From assembly GCF_022701255.1 (NCBI RefSeq), contig NZ_CP031705.1:1687501-1751500 (forward strand): DNA of 64,000 bases. Reading direction: 5' to 3'. The number at the start of each line of letters is the position of its first letter. Within the stretch, counting starts at the first letter, position 1. The stretch comes from Microcoleus vaginatus HSN003. GTDB taxonomy: Bacteria; Cyanobacteriota; Cyanobacteriia; Cyanobacteriales; Microcoleaceae. Positions 28,325 to 38,123 of this stretch are shown piece by piece. The position numbers and the translations under genes were made by a program. The notes below the pieces were generated by a model that searched no databases, was not told the origin of the DNA, and saw only the letters and a list, made by a program, of their open reading frames with translations.

Positions 28325-28909
28325 ATGAGACTGGTAATTTGCCCCGGAGTCCACGAACCAAAGCTAACCGACTGTTTCCTGGCAGGACTTTCGGGGCTTT
28401 GGGGACTGGCAGCCGATCGCCAAAACCAGCAAATAGTCGATCGAGTCAAGATTTTTCCCGCTCATAAATATCCGCCTTTTTCACCTCTTGACATATTGCA
28501 ATTTTTGTGCAGCGAAGAGTTAGCAGGAGAAAGTCTAGTATTTGTCAGCTTTTCGGCAGGAGTAGCCGGGGCGATCGGGGCGGCTTGGATGTGGCAGCAA
28601 CTCGGCGGCAAAGTCGGGGCTTTTTTTGCCTTAGACGGTTGGGGAGTACCTCTGGTGGGCAATTTTCCCATCCACCGCATCAGCCACGATCACTTCACGC
28701 ATTGGAGTTCAGCAACTCTCGGTGGCGGTGGAGAAAGCTTTTATGCAGATCCGGCGATCGAACATTTGGATTTATGGCGAGCTCCTCAAACGGCAAAAGG
28801 GTGGCACGTCAGCCAAACCGTCGCCGGGGTTGAGACTGTCGCACCCACAACCGCAGCAAAATTTTTAGTCCACCTATTGAAACAATACGGAGTCCAATCA
28901 GTTGTTTAA
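28325..28909 (+). CDS. Cyanobacterial hypothetical with hydrolase-like serine motif
   Basis: A 194-residue protein beginning MRLVICPGVHEPKLTDCFLAG. It looks like a degenerate or small alpha/beta-hydrolase: VFVSFSAGVAGAIGAA carries a serine in a G-x-S-x-G-like elbow (FSAG), and the end HDHFTHW/ GWHVSQTV supplies histidines. No acid or substrate can be assigned. The 3' end overlaps the following gene's start by eight bases, so the two are translated together. Confidence 0.65.
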   Translation: MRLVICPGVHEPKLTDCFLAGLSGLWGLAADRQNQQIVDRVKIFPAHKYPPFSPLDILQFLCSEELAGESLVFVSFSAGVAGAIGAAWMWQQLGGKVGAFFALDGWGVPLVGNFPIHRISHDHFTHWSSATLGGGGESFYADPAIEHLDLWRAPQTAKGWHVSQTVAGVETVAPTTAAKFLVHLLKQYGVQSVV

Positions 28910-29627
28910 TCTTAATTTAGTATCATCAGCGATCGCACCTATTGCCACCATCGCCCGCCTCGACAATTCTGTCACTTCAGGCACAACAAACAGCATCAAA
29001 CAGTGGTTGATATTTGGTGCCTCAGCATTTTTAGTCTCAATTCCAGTCTTCGTGCAAGCACCGTTAGTGCGTTTATATCCAACCATCAGTTTGCTATCAA
29101 CTATCCCCTGGTTCGTTCTGAGTTTAATTCTAATTTTCCGCCCCAAAACACAACTTTGGGGAGATTTATTATTAGGATTTGCCGGATGTTGGCTCGCAGG
29201 TTCTATCTATTGGGGCTGGTTTAGATGGGAACCAATTTTACATCTACCTATAGAATCAATTGGCTTGCCTTTTGCTATTTGGTGCTTGGGCAAATCTTGG
29301 GGAAAAGTGGGCGGCTATTTTTACTTGGGTTCCCTATTCGGTACCGCCATTACTGATTTATATTTTTACTTAACAGGGTTGATGCCCTACTGGCGGCAAG
29401 TGATGCACGCGGAACCGGAATTAGCAATGCCGATTTTTCAAAGTGCGATCGGTCAAATCGAAACTCCTTGGGGCATAGGCTGTGCTTTAGTTTTAATCGC
29501 TGTGTTGCTAACAGTCGGTTTGCTGAGTTTGCGTGGCACGCAACTGCATTGGCGCGCTTTCAGCGGAGCTGTCTTAAGCACGCTTTTGGTAGATGGTTTA
29601 TTTTGGCTGGCTGCTTCTGCTGCTTAA
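28902..29627 (+). CDS. DUF3120 membrane protein
   Basis: A 241-residue integral membrane protein of DUF3120, a family of cyanobacteria and plastid-bearing organisms. Six or seven hydrophobic helices are visible, with the conserved WGDLLLGFAGCWLAGSIYWGWFRWEP, FAIWCLGKSWGKVGGYFYLGSLFGTAITDLYFY and GLMPYWRQVM. The TTG at 28902, overlapping the previous gene's stop, is the only start that leaves the N-terminus complete; there is no in-frame ATG before the core. Function is unknown; thylakoid or plasma membrane location is possible. Confidence 0.85.
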   Translation: MFNLNLVSSAIAPIATIARLDNSVTSGTTNSIKQWLIFGASAFLVSIPVFVQAPLVRLYPTISLLSTIPWFVLSLILIFRPKTQLWGDLLLGFAGCWLAGSIYWGWFRWEPILHLPIESIGLPFAIWCLGKSWGKVGGYFYLGSLFGTAITDLYFYLTGLMPYWRQVMHAEPELAMPIFQSAIGQIETPWGIGCALVLIAVLLTVGLLSLRGTQLHWRAFSGAVLSTLLVDGLFWLAASAA

Positions 29628-29822
29628 GATTTATGATTAGTTTTTATGTTGGTGATTTTTGACCGCAGATGTGGGCAGGTTGACGCAGGTTAACGCAGAG
29701 TTTTTTGATGGATATAGTCTTGAGATTCCTGACTTTTTTAAGAAGTCGGGAATTTGGGTATTTACTGAACAATTATGAGCTAAGATCTAAAATCTAAAAT
29801 CTAAGAATCCCAAATCAATATC

Positions 29823-30671
29823 ATGTCTTTCATTTCAATTCGCGGTGTAGAACATTATTACGAGTGGATAACGGCAGATAACAGTACCCAACCTAGCGGG
29901 AAACCAGTGATGGTATTTCTGCACGGCTGGGCGGGCTCAGCGCGCTACTGGGAAAGCACGGCACGAGCTATTGCTGATGATTTTGATTGTTTGCTTTACG
30001 ATATGAGAGGTTTTGGTCGATCGCCTTTGCCAAAAGAGCCTCCTGAGTCCAGCTACGAACTCGAAACCTACGCCCGCGACTTAGCTGAATTATTAGAATC
30101 TCTGAATTTAAGCCGCGTCTTTCTCAATGCTCACTCCACAGGTGCATCAATTGCTACTTTATTTCTCAACCTTTACCCCGAAAAAGTAGAAAAAGCAATT
30201 CTCACTTGCAGCGGGATTTTTGAATACGACGAAAAATCTTTTACAACTTTTCACAAATTCGGTGGCTATGTGGTAAAATTTAGACCCTCTTGGTTGGCAT
30301 CGATCCCCTTTGCCGATCGGCTATTTATGGCCCGGTTTTTGCGCCGTTCCCTGCCCACAGAGGTCAGTCTGGCGTTTCTCAAGGATTTTTTAATGGCAGA
30401 CGAGCAAGCTGCTATAGGTACAATGGTGACGGCAGTCAGCAAAAGAGCCGCCGAGGAAATGCCCCAAGAATTTGCGCGGCTGAGTGTTCCCACACTGCTT
30501 GTGGCCGGAGAATTCGACCAAATTATCCCCGCCATCATGGGAGAGCAAGCGGCCTCCCTCAGCAAAAAAGTAGAATTTGTTATAATTCCGAATACGGCTC
30601 ACTTTCCGATGCTGGAGGATGCCGCAACATACTTGCAGCGAATTCGAGAATTTTTGCCAGCAGCGGCTTAG
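29823..30671 (+). CDS. Alpha/beta-hydrolase
   Basis: A 282-residue soluble alpha/beta-hydrolase. The oxyanion strand is VFLHGWAGSARYW, the nucleophile elbow is NAHSTGASIA (Ser within H-S-T-G), the acid is Asp in GEFDQIIP and the histidine is in NTAHFPMLE. The order and spacing match haloalkane dehalogenase/esterase-like enzymes. The second residue of the elbow is His rather than Gly, as in many lipases. Substrate unknown. It has its own start at ATG 29823 and follows DUF3120 by 195 bases. Confidence 0.85.
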   Translation: MSFISIRGVEHYYEWITADNSTQPSGKPVMVFLHGWAGSARYWESTARAIADDFDCLLYDMRGFGRSPLPKEPPESSYELETYARDLAELLESLNLSRVFLNAHSTGASIATLFLNLYPEKVEKAILTCSGIFEYDEKSFTTFHKFGGYVVKFRPSWLASIPFADRLFMARFLRRSLPTEVSLAFLKDFLMADEQAAIGTMVTAVSKRAAEEMPQEFARLSVPTLLVAGEFDQIIPAIMGEQAASLSKKVEFVIIPNTAHFPMLEDAATYLQRIREFLPAAA

Positions 30672-30779
30672 CTGAGTTATTGTTCATCTAATGTACGATC
30701 GGACAAGCAAGCTTTGAGAACGGCTTTTGCTCCGATCTTAATTTTTAATTCCTAATTTCTTAAAGCGAAAGGTGGTACA

Positions 30780-31934
30780 ATGAACGACCTCGACCAATAC
30801 TATAAAGTGCTGGGACTGTTGCCGGGAGCTTCCAGAGAAGAAATTAGCCAAGCCTACAAGGATTTAGCGTTCATTTGGCACCCCGATCGCATCCCCAAAG
30901 ACAATCCCAGACTACTACAGAAAGCTGAAGAAAAGATTAAGGAAATTAATCAAGCTCGCGAACAATTGCGATCGATTCAACCAAGAGGTCAGAATCAGAA
31001 CGTTCAGCACAAACATACTCAGCACAAACACACCCAGCAACAAAACGCTCAGTACAGAAACACTCAGCAACAAAATACCCAGCAACAAAACGCTCAGTAC
31101 AGAAACACTCAGCAACAAAATACCCAGCAACAAAGCGCTCAGTACAGAAACACTCAGCAACAAAATACTCAGCAACAAAATACTCAGCAACAAAATACTC
31201 AGTACAGAAACGCTCAGCAACAAAATACTCAGCAACAAAATACTCAGCAACAAAATACCCAGCAACAAAATACTCAGTACAGAAACAATCAGTACCAAAA
31301 CACTCAGCCACAAAACACTCAGCCACAAAACACTCAGTACCAAAACACTCAGTACAGAAATAGTCAATATCCAAACACCCAGCACCAAAACACCCAGTCA
31401 CCGTCGGCAAACCCAAAAGAACCCCGCTACTCTTCTGAACCCTCTTCAGGGAAATATGCTGGAAATTCGGGAAACTATGGGGGAAACCCTGCAGGGCCCT
31501 ATTCGGAGGCGTCCCGCTACCAATCGCAGCCACCGCCATCTGAGTCTTACCGCCAAGCTAGGCCACAAGCGCCCGATTTGAGCGGTTCCAACTTCAAAGG
31601 AGCTTCCTTAAAAGAAAAGGATTTTTCAGGAAGAAACTTGAGCAATGCAAACCTGAGTGAAGCAGACTTAAGCGATGCTTTTCTACACAACGTCAACCTC
31701 ACAGGCGCGAATTTGCACCAAGCAAACTTGTTCAGGGCCAATTTGTTAGGAGCTTGTTTGATCAATGCCAACTTGAGAGAAACCAACTTAATCGGAGCCG
31801 ATTTGAGCGGTGCTGACTTGAGCGGTGCTGACTTAACAGGAGCGAAAATCGGTTACGGCGATCGAGTTATGGTCAAACTTACCCGGACTACATTAACAGG
31901 TACAATCTTACCCGACGGTACTGTTCATAGCTAA
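30780..31934 (+). CDS. J-domain protein with Q/N-rich middle and pentapeptide repeats
   Basis: A 384-residue protein of three parts. Residues 5-65 are a DnaJ-type J domain with the HPD motif in WHPDRIP, which would stimulate an Hsp70. Residues about 73-210 are almost only Gln, Asn, Thr, Tyr and Arg in QQNTQ and YRNAQ units, a prion-like, disordered tract. After a proline/serine linker, residues 265-373 are pentapeptide repeats (ANLSEADLSDAFLHNVNLTGANLHQANL-like), forming a right-handed beta-helix. A ribosome binding site AAAGGTGG precedes the ATG. The central tract is encoded by 15/30-bp tandem DNA repeats and is probably variable in length between strains. Confidence 0.9.
   Translation: MNDLDQYYKVLGLLPGASREEISQAYKDLAFIWHPDRIPKDNPRLLQKAEEKIKEINQAREQLRSIQPRGQNQNVQHKHTQHKHTQQQNAQYRNTQQQNTQQQNAQYRNTQQQNTQQQSAQYRNTQQQNTQQQNTQQQNTQYRNAQQQNTQQQNTQQQNTQQQNTQYRNNQYQNTQPQNTQPQNTQYQNTQYRNSQYPNTQHQNTQSPSANPKEPRYSSEPSSGKYAGNSGNYGGNPAGPYSEASRYQSQPPPSESYRQARPQAPDLSGSNFKGASLKEKDFSGRNLSNANLSEADLSDAFLHNVNLTGANLHQANLFRANLLGACLINANLRETNLIGADLSGADLSGADLTGAKIGYGDRVMVKLTRTTLTGTILPDGTVHS
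31006..31400 (+). repeat. In-frame 15/30-bp minisatellite
   Basis: Head-to-tail units CAGCAACAAAATACT and CAGTACAGAAACGCT, many identical over 30 bases, encoding the Q/N-rich tract of the J-domain protein. Such arrays are expected to change length by slippage. Confidence 0.85.
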
Positions 31935-32532
31935 ATTATTTAGTTTTTAGTCAGTGGTGGTAGACGCGGGTTTTACCCGCAATATTTGTTGCAACTCCAA
32001 ATACAAAAAAATCCGCCCTTGGCGAATTTGGGATAAAAACTTATATTCTGTCCGCTAGAACAACCGCAATAAAATTGGTTCGTAGTGAGGGCATTCGTCC
32101 TCATAGTTTTATGAGGACTTGCATTCCTCGCTGCGTACCCATAATGGTTAAATTACTTGATATCGTTTCCGGTGGCATCGGAATAATAAAATTGGGTCAA
32201 CAGTTAACACTCAAGCATTCAGTTTTTCGACCCCAAGTTAACAGTCAACCATCATGAGGAGTGCAACCGGAATTGATATGAAATGATATTACGCGATCGC
32301 GATCGCAAATACCGAGTTTTTTTACCGGGTTCAAGGAGTGCAACGAGGTCTTTTCGTTCATCAAACCCCATTTCTGTCTCCAACACGGCTAATCGAGATT
32401 CATATTATAGCAACCCCCAAAAGGGTTGCTGTTCTGTTTTTTCCTTCTTTCTTCTCCCTTCTTCCCTCTTCCTTCTTCCCTCTTCCTTCTTCCCTCTTCC
32501 CTCTTCCTTCTTCCCTCTTCCTTCCGTTATTA
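31935..32532. other. Intergenic with polypyrimidine repeat
   Basis: No gene seen. The right part (about 32440-32525) is the CTTCCCTCTTCCTTCTT repeat also found within genes at 22560 and 61198. A CGCGATCGCGATCGC HIP1 cluster lies near 32293. Small plus-strand ORFs here do not resemble known proteins. Confidence 0.5.
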
Positions 32533-33411
32533 TTAATTACTTCCGGCACGGCGATTGCGTAACTTTCGTCCAGCAGCCAGCATAGCGCCTCCCGCCATCA
32601 AACCGCCCACAGTCATCGGTTCGGGAACCGGCTCAGGTTGAACCGTCCCCACGGAACCGCCTTTAATAAATACACTAGAATCTAAAAAGCCATCGCCCAC
32701 ATCTTTAATGCGGATGCTGAGAACATTCGTCTGATTTTGCTTGAGCAAACCCTCAAAACCTAAAACTTTAGTAAAACCGTCGAGCTTAACGATGTTAGCA
32801 GCAATACCTGTCACACTTGGGTTGTCAATATAGTCGGGGTGATCTTTAGAGCGATTATTTGGATCGGGAACAAGATTATTAATCGTGACTGTTTTTCCGT
32901 CACTCAATTTGGCCAAATTAGTGCCGTTCAGCAGTAGTTCAAAATCGTCATTATATTGAGAACCGCCGAACTCAGGAAACTCCTCAGAAGCAAATACATA
33001 TTCAAAGAACAACTTTTCAACCGTGCTATTAGCAAAAAAGCTGAGGTTTAGCTGAGCCATATCCCCCTGTTCACCCTTACGACCAAAGTCCGTGCTTAAA
33101 TCGCTGTCCTGCGTCGTGAAGTTATCTTTCCGATTCTGACCAGGTATATCGGCGACTTTACCAGTGCTCAGAACAACACCTGAGGTCAAACCAAAAGGGT
33201 CATTAGTGAAAGTACCAAAAGCAGCCGAATTACCTGTAATTGAAACAGAGAAATCACTCAATCCGGCTGTATTAGTTCCCAACAAATTATTTTTTAAAGT
33301 CTCAGTGTTATTAGTTGCCCCTACCGAAAATGCCATTGCTGGCGCTGCCAACAAACTCAGAGCAGTAGTTAATGTCGCTGTTAAGGCAGCAATTTTGTGA
33401 GTAATTATCAT
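32533..33411 (-). CDS. Exported PEP-CTERM protein, choice-of-anchor L type
   Basis: A 292-residue secreted protein. The signal peptide is MIITHKIAALTATLTTALSL...APAMA. The body contains the DFELLLNG and FASEEFPEFGGSQYNDDF blocks of 'choice-of-anchor' domain families. The C-terminus is a PEP-CTERM sorting signal: EPVPEPMTVGGLMAGGAML, a hydrophobic helix and the basic end RKLRNRR. Such proteins are thought to be processed by exosortase and linked to extracellular polymer. The exosortase gene is not in this window. Confidence 0.9.
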   Translation of the reverse strand: MIITHKIAALTATLTTALSLLAAPAMAFSVGATNNTETLKNNLLGTNTAGLSDFSVSITGNSAAFGTFTNDPFGLTSGVVLSTGKVADIPGQNRKDNFTTQDSDLSTDFGRKGEQGDMAQLNLSFFANSTVEKLFFEYVFASEEFPEFGGSQYNDDFELLLNGTNLAKLSDGKTVTINNLVPDPNNRSKDHPDYIDNPSVTGIAANIVKLDGFTKVLGFEGLLKQNQTNVLSIRIKDVGDGFLDSSVFIKGGSVGTVQPEPVPEPMTVGGLMAGGAMLAAGRKLRNRRAGSN

Positions 33412-33888
33412 AAATTTTCCCTGAAAGATACAGACCTGATTTTATGCCCAACTTCATTTTTACATTAGATAAGTATCAATGTCTAGGGTCTTTACAATAA
33501 CTTTACACATCAGTAAATTTACCCTTAGGGTGATTATTTGTTTTGGTAATTGTTGGCAGTTAGTCAGGCAATAAACATCAGCGCAAAAATACGGATGCAA
33601 AAATAAACGTACACAGACTAATAATTTCAGGCATTACGCAGTGGAGACAAAAGAAACCAGGTTTTAATACCGTTTGCGATCGCTCAACTAACTAATGACT
33701 AATGACTAACAACTGATGAAAGATGACTCCGCCCAAAAAACGGATACCAGCCCCCAAATCCTGTCAGGAAGAGAGCAAAATTTTCGACCCTTGTTCAACC
33801 TCGCAGATTCATCTGTGGAGTAAATCTAAAATCGTTGAGTCGCCGAAGTCTCGCCCCCGTCTAAAATCTCTAATCGACTGACTGATGG
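33412..33888. other. Intergenic with heptamer relatives
   Basis: About 475 bases between the PEP-CTERM gene and ggt. ACTAACTAATGACTAATGAC units near 33688-33716 are relatives of the short tandem repeats. No gene or RNA seen. Confidence 0.4.
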
Positions 33889-35616
33889 CTAAAACCCCCT
33901 TGCTTCTCCTTCCCCGCGCCGATCGGCAGCCCCTTCCAACCAACCGTCTGCAGTCAGGACGATCGCATTGGCATTGCCCCAGCCGTCACCTTCGACAATC
34001 TGGTGTCCCCGCCGCCGCAAGTCCGAAAGCGTCGCAGCCTCAAAACCTCCCCGTTCCACCATCAGCCGATCCGGTCGCCACTGGTGGTGTATCCGAGGTG
34101 CAGACACAGCATCGCCGACATTCATGTCGTAAACCAACACATTCAGCACTATTTGCAACACCGTAGTAATAATCGTGCTGCCTCCGGGAGATCCCGCTGC
34201 GAGGCGAAATTTGCCATTTTCTGTCACGATGACCGGCGTCATGCTGGATAAAGGAGTTTTCCCCGGGGCGATCGAATTTGCCTCCCCGCCCACCAAACCA
34301 AACAAATTCGGCACTCCCGGCGCCGCTGCAAAATCATCCATCTCGTTGTTGAGCAAAATTCCCGTACCCGCGGTCACGACTCCAGCCCCAAAACCGCCAT
34401 TCACCGTAAATGTCAAGGATACCACATTGCGCTCTTTGTCAACTACCGTCAGGTGGGTAGTTTCGGGAGACTCCCACAGGAGACGGTTCAAAGTTTCAGC
34501 GTCAACAGCCTTTACCTCGCTAGAGGGTGTGGCTTTTGACATTTGGATTTGCGATCGTCTCAATTTGCCATAATTGGTGCTAGTCAGAGCTTTGACCGGT
34601 ACACTCACAAAATCCGGGTCGCCCAAATACTCAGCCCGGTCAGCATAAGCAATCCTCATGCTCTCCGCCAGTAAATGTAGCGTATCTGGACTTTGCCTTC
34701 CCAAACTCTTGAGATCGGTATCTCCCAGAATATTTAAGATTTGCAACAAATGAACGCCACCGGAAGAAGGAGGCGACATGGCGCAAATTTCGTAAGTGCG
34801 AAAGTTGCCACAAACCGGATTCCGCCAAATCGGCGTATAGTTTTTCAAATCTTCGAGAGTGATAATGCCGCCGTTTTTAGCCATATCCGCAGCGATCGCC
34901 CGCGCAATGTCCCCGGTATAAAAACTTTGCGGATTTTGTGCAATCTGCCGCAATGTCCGCGCCAAATCCCGCTGCACCAAAAGCTCACCCGGCTTGTATA
35001 AAATGCCACCGCGAGTAAACACCTCCCGCGCCGCCCGGTTTTTTTTGAGCACATCCTGTCGTCGCCCGGTAGCCGTGGTAAACCGCGAACTTACCGGAAA
35101 GCCTTTTTCAGCCAGGGCGATCGCCGGCGCCACCACCGTAGCCCAAGGTAACTTACCATACTCGCGGTGCACCGTGTAAAGTCCAGCAACAGTGCCCGGA
35201 ATACCCGCCGCCAAATGCCCGTCCAGACTTGCCCTTTGGCGCACCTTGCCTTGCTTGTCGAGGTACATATCCCGCGCCGCCCGTTTCGGCGCTCGTTCCC
35301 GGAAATCCAGCGCTTGCACAGTCCCCGTTTCCGCCCGCCGCAGCAGCAAAAAACCCCCGCCACCGATACCCGCCGAAAAAGGCTCCACCACCGAAATCGC
35401 CAAAGCCGTAGCAGCCGCCGCATCCACTGCATTGCCTCCCTGTTGCAGCACGGCCAGCCCCGCAGCGCTCGCCAGAGGGTGAGCCGAAACTGCCATCCCC
35501 TGTTTGCTGCGCTGCTGCTGCAAGGTTGGCTGTAGCTGCTGCTGGCAGCCACCCAACACAAAGACTGTGAGGCAACAAGTATAAATTTGCACTTTGCTCA
35601 AGAAATTGGGCAACAT
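33889..35616 (-). CDS. ggt: Gamma-glutamyltransferase, lipoprotein type
   Basis: A 575-residue Ntn-hydrolase that cleaves glutathione and other gamma-glutamyl compounds outside the cytoplasm. The N-terminus has a lipobox (VFVLGGC), suggesting lipid anchoring. The large subunit shows GIGGGGFLLL, DFRERAP and GVHLLQILNIL. The autoprocessing threonine is in ESPETTHLTVVD, followed by the small-subunit motifs GILLNNEMDDF, PLSSMTPVI and GSPGGSTII. Length matches the family. It is alone in its transcription unit; the upstream region is long and divergent. Confidence 0.92.
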   Translation of the reverse strand: MLPNFLSKVQIYTCCLTVFVLGGCQQQLQPTLQQQRSKQGMAVSAHPLASAAGLAVLQQGGNAVDAAAATALAISVVEPFSAGIGGGGFLLLRRAETGTVQALDFRERAPKRAARDMYLDKQGKVRQRASLDGHLAAGIPGTVAGLYTVHREYGKLPWATVVAPAIALAEKGFPVSSRFTTATGRRQDVLKKNRAAREVFTRGGILYKPGELLVQRDLARTLRQIAQNPQSFYTGDIARAIAADMAKNGGIITLEDLKNYTPIWRNPVCGNFRTYEICAMSPPSSGGVHLLQILNILGDTDLKSLGRQSPDTLHLLAESMRIAYADRAEYLGDPDFVSVPVKALTSTNYGKLRRSQIQMSKATPSSEVKAVDAETLNRLLWESPETTHLTVVDKERNVVSLTFTVNGGFGAGVVTAGTGILLNNEMDDFAAAPGVPNLFGLVGGEANSIAPGKTPLSSMTPVIVTENGKFRLAAGSPGGSTIITTVLQIVLNVLVYDMNVGDAVSAPRIHHQWRPDRLMVERGGFEAATLSDLRRRGHQIVEGDGWGNANAIVLTADGWLEGAADRRGEGEARGF

Positions 35617-36494
35617 TTTTTACGGGTGAGGCGACGATTTTTTATAGTATACTTTTAGAAGCATCTTCCCTAAAACCTAGCGGTACTGAGTTCAACCGCA
35701 AATAAATTACCTGTTATGGCAGATGGGGAAACGATGTGACCCTGGGAACCTCTCGCGGTACAAGACGAAGAGAGAAAAGAGGGACACCTTATGGCAATTG
35801 AATAATTAAACAAGTTGAAAAAAGCATCTTTTTTGAAAAGCTACTGATTTTAAAAAAGCTGATAACCGCAGAAAAACCGCATTGGTGATTTATGGTATGA
35901 AATGCTAAAGAGGCAAATTAGAGAAACCAATATTCACAAAAATTTTGAATTTTCCAATTATTTTTTCCTCGCCTGATTAAGCATCGCCAGTAAATGAAAC
36001 CTCAACAATAATTAACTCAAACTTTTAGGTTATTGCTGTGGGAATGCCACACATAGCAGACTTAGCAGATCAGTTTTTTGGCAGTTGTTCGACTGGTGAG
36101 TTAATCAATAAAACAGGTTGGTAGAGAGGAATTTGACCTCACTTGCACGCCTCTGGCGCCGGACAAAAAATTTTACGATCGCCGATTAACTGGAATCGAT
36201 CTGAGTCAGAAAGTAGGTTTTTTAGTAGATATCTAGTTCTCAAACCAATAATTTTGGGTGAGCCCGAGTTTTTCTGGGTAAGTTCTATTAAACTGAGATG
36301 TTGCACCATTCTCGCTTAACAGGCTTTCCGGCCTGTTCCACAATAAAATTCATCTCTTGTGGAACAGGCATCTTGCCTGTTCCTAAACAAGTAATTGACG
36401 ACCAAACCCTAAATGCCTCGCAGCCGAGGCCTGTGTCAGAAAAATTGCCGCCTAAATAGTCTGCACTCCGTCTTTATAACGGCTTTCCCCCCTT
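35617..36494. other. Divergent intergenic region with GAACAGGC inverted repeats
   Basis: About 880 bases between ggt and the glycosyltransferase. No ORF looks real. Near 36318-36390 lie GGCCTGTTCCACAA and TTGTGGAACAGGC copies in inverted order plus GCCTGTTCC, able to form long hairpins and probably a dispersed repeat. It should hold both promoters. Confidence 0.5.
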
Positions 36495-37679
36495 ATGGTA
36501 GATAACACTGAGGTTCGTAAGCCTGTTATATTGGCAGTATCTAGGCAAGTTTCCCGACTACAGGTACTTGCACGTAAAGGAGTTAGAGTGTCTGCTGAGA
36601 GACTATACTTCGGCGAACAACTACCAAACCAAACCTTAATGCAAGTTATGAACAGCCAAAAAGTCAGTGTAATCATTCCTGCATTCAATGCTGCCGACAC
36701 TCTGGCCGAGACAGTTGCCTCCGTACTCAAGGGCACCCACAAAAACCTAGAAATTTTAATTGTTGATGACTGCTCTACTGATGCTACTGACAAAGTTGCT
36801 GCTAAGCTGGTCGAGCAAGATTGGAGAATTCAATACTTCAGGAATCCCCAAAATTACGGGGTTTCTAAGTCGAGAAATTTAATGATATATCGCGCCACAG
36901 GCGAGTATGTAGCGTTTATCGACAGCGACGATACCTGGGAGCCCAATAAGTTAGAAGTTTGCTTGAAGATGCTCGCAGACAATCCCGAAGTCAAAGCTGT
37001 GGCTCACGCTTTGCGATATTTAGACAAGCACGGAAAGAAGTTGAGTTATATTCCCACCTATCCTACAACTAAAGCAGAAATGCAGGCGATTAAGGAGACA
37101 GGCGAAAGTCCTTGGGTTTTCCCGTCTTCTGTGGTAGTCGATCGCTCTATTCTACTCCAAGAAGGCGGCTTTGCAGAAGATTGGCAGGTAGGAGAAGATA
37201 CAGAGTTATTTACCAAACTTGCTCAAAAGTACGGCTTGCTAGCAGCGACAGAACCTTTGGGAAATTATCGAATTAGAGGGAACTCTCTCACAGATAAGCA
37301 CTGGCTGAAAAAGCGCATTGCTTCTGATTGTGTCAAGGAAAACCAATTGCGGCGCTTGCGGGGAGAAAAAGAGTTATCACTCCAGGAGTACGAACAGTTA
37401 TGTTTTAAGAATTTGCCGCTTTTGCAAAGGCTTAACAAATTTCGAGAAGTTTTGGCACTGCACTACATGAGAAAGCTGGGACAAAGTTGGTTAAATCGGG
37501 AGGTTTTGCCTACTATTGTTTACGGCGTCGCTACCACAGTGCTTAATCCTCAAGCTACTGTCAACAAGTGGAAATGGATGAAGACTCACGAAAAGTTGAG
37601 TCATCAAACGGCAGAAGGTATTGGTCATTCGCCACCATTAAACCCCCAGCGATCGCCTGAAGTCGGGGGGCTGTCCTAA
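36495..37679 (+). CDS. Family 2 glycosyltransferase
   Basis: A GT-A glycosyltransferase that transfers a sugar from a nucleotide donor. The core begins at VSVIIPAFNAADTLAETVASVL, with LIVDDCSTDAT, NYGVSKSRNLMI and the DXD-type metal site in AFIDSDDTW; a later ED pair lies in VGEDTELFTKLA. The C-terminal 90 residues are basic and aromatic, without a transmembrane helix. Start uncertain: 36495 gives 394 residues, while ATGs at 36639 and 36648 would start directly before the core. No polysaccharide cluster surrounds it. Confidence 0.85.
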   Translation: MVDNTEVRKPVILAVSRQVSRLQVLARKGVRVSAERLYFGEQLPNQTLMQVMNSQKVSVIIPAFNAADTLAETVASVLKGTHKNLEILIVDDCSTDATDKVAAKLVEQDWRIQYFRNPQNYGVSKSRNLMIYRATGEYVAFIDSDDTWEPNKLEVCLKMLADNPEVKAVAHALRYLDKHGKKLSYIPTYPTTKAEMQAIKETGESPWVFPSSVVVDRSILLQEGGFAEDWQVGEDTELFTKLAQKYGLLAATEPLGNYRIRGNSLTDKHWLKKRIASDCVKENQLRRLRGEKELSLQEYEQLCFKNLPLLQRLNKFREVLALHYMRKLGQSWLNREVLPTIVYGVATTVLNPQATVNKWKWMKTHEKLSHQTAEGIGHSPPLNPQRSPEVGGLS

Positions 37680-38123
37680 AGATGCTCATATTTGTATGCA
37701 GGTTTTAGTGAAGAAATTAGGTGAGGCCAATCAAGCCGAATCGAAGCAGATCGCGCCTTGACTCGTTTATAGACGCTCTGGGGCTTTTGAGGCGTATTTC
37801 AGTAAAAAACATATTTGATTGCAGTTTGGCGATGGGACACGATATCAAAATCTTTGAAAGTCGCGATCGGATGTCAGCTTGATTTATTCGGCCGCCAACT
37901 TCAACCCTATAGAGGGCGCAAATAGGAGCGTGTACCTGCCGTGCTATTTGCTGAGAAAACAGTTACACTAAATAATGTATAAGTAAACAGCAAAGTTTTT
38001 TGAAGTAAAAAAGGGGTTTGCTACCCCTTGTTGAGGCAGAAAGTAAAAGCAAAAACTTACAAAAAATTCTGCCTTATACCTTCAGAGGACGATCGTCTTT
38101 TTACTTTCAACTTAATTGAATTT

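Noticed and set aside
31006..31400. Possible CRISPR array
   Set aside because: The units are contiguous without unique spacers and lie inside a reading frame.
30915..31539. Two long minus-strand ORFs rich in Leu/Ser and Cys/Phe
   Set aside because: They are antisense to the Q/N-rich minisatellite, with no start signal or family match.
35091..35578. GC-rich ORFs on several frames opposite ggt
   Set aside because: Codon-bias shadows of the real gamma-glutamyltransferase frame.
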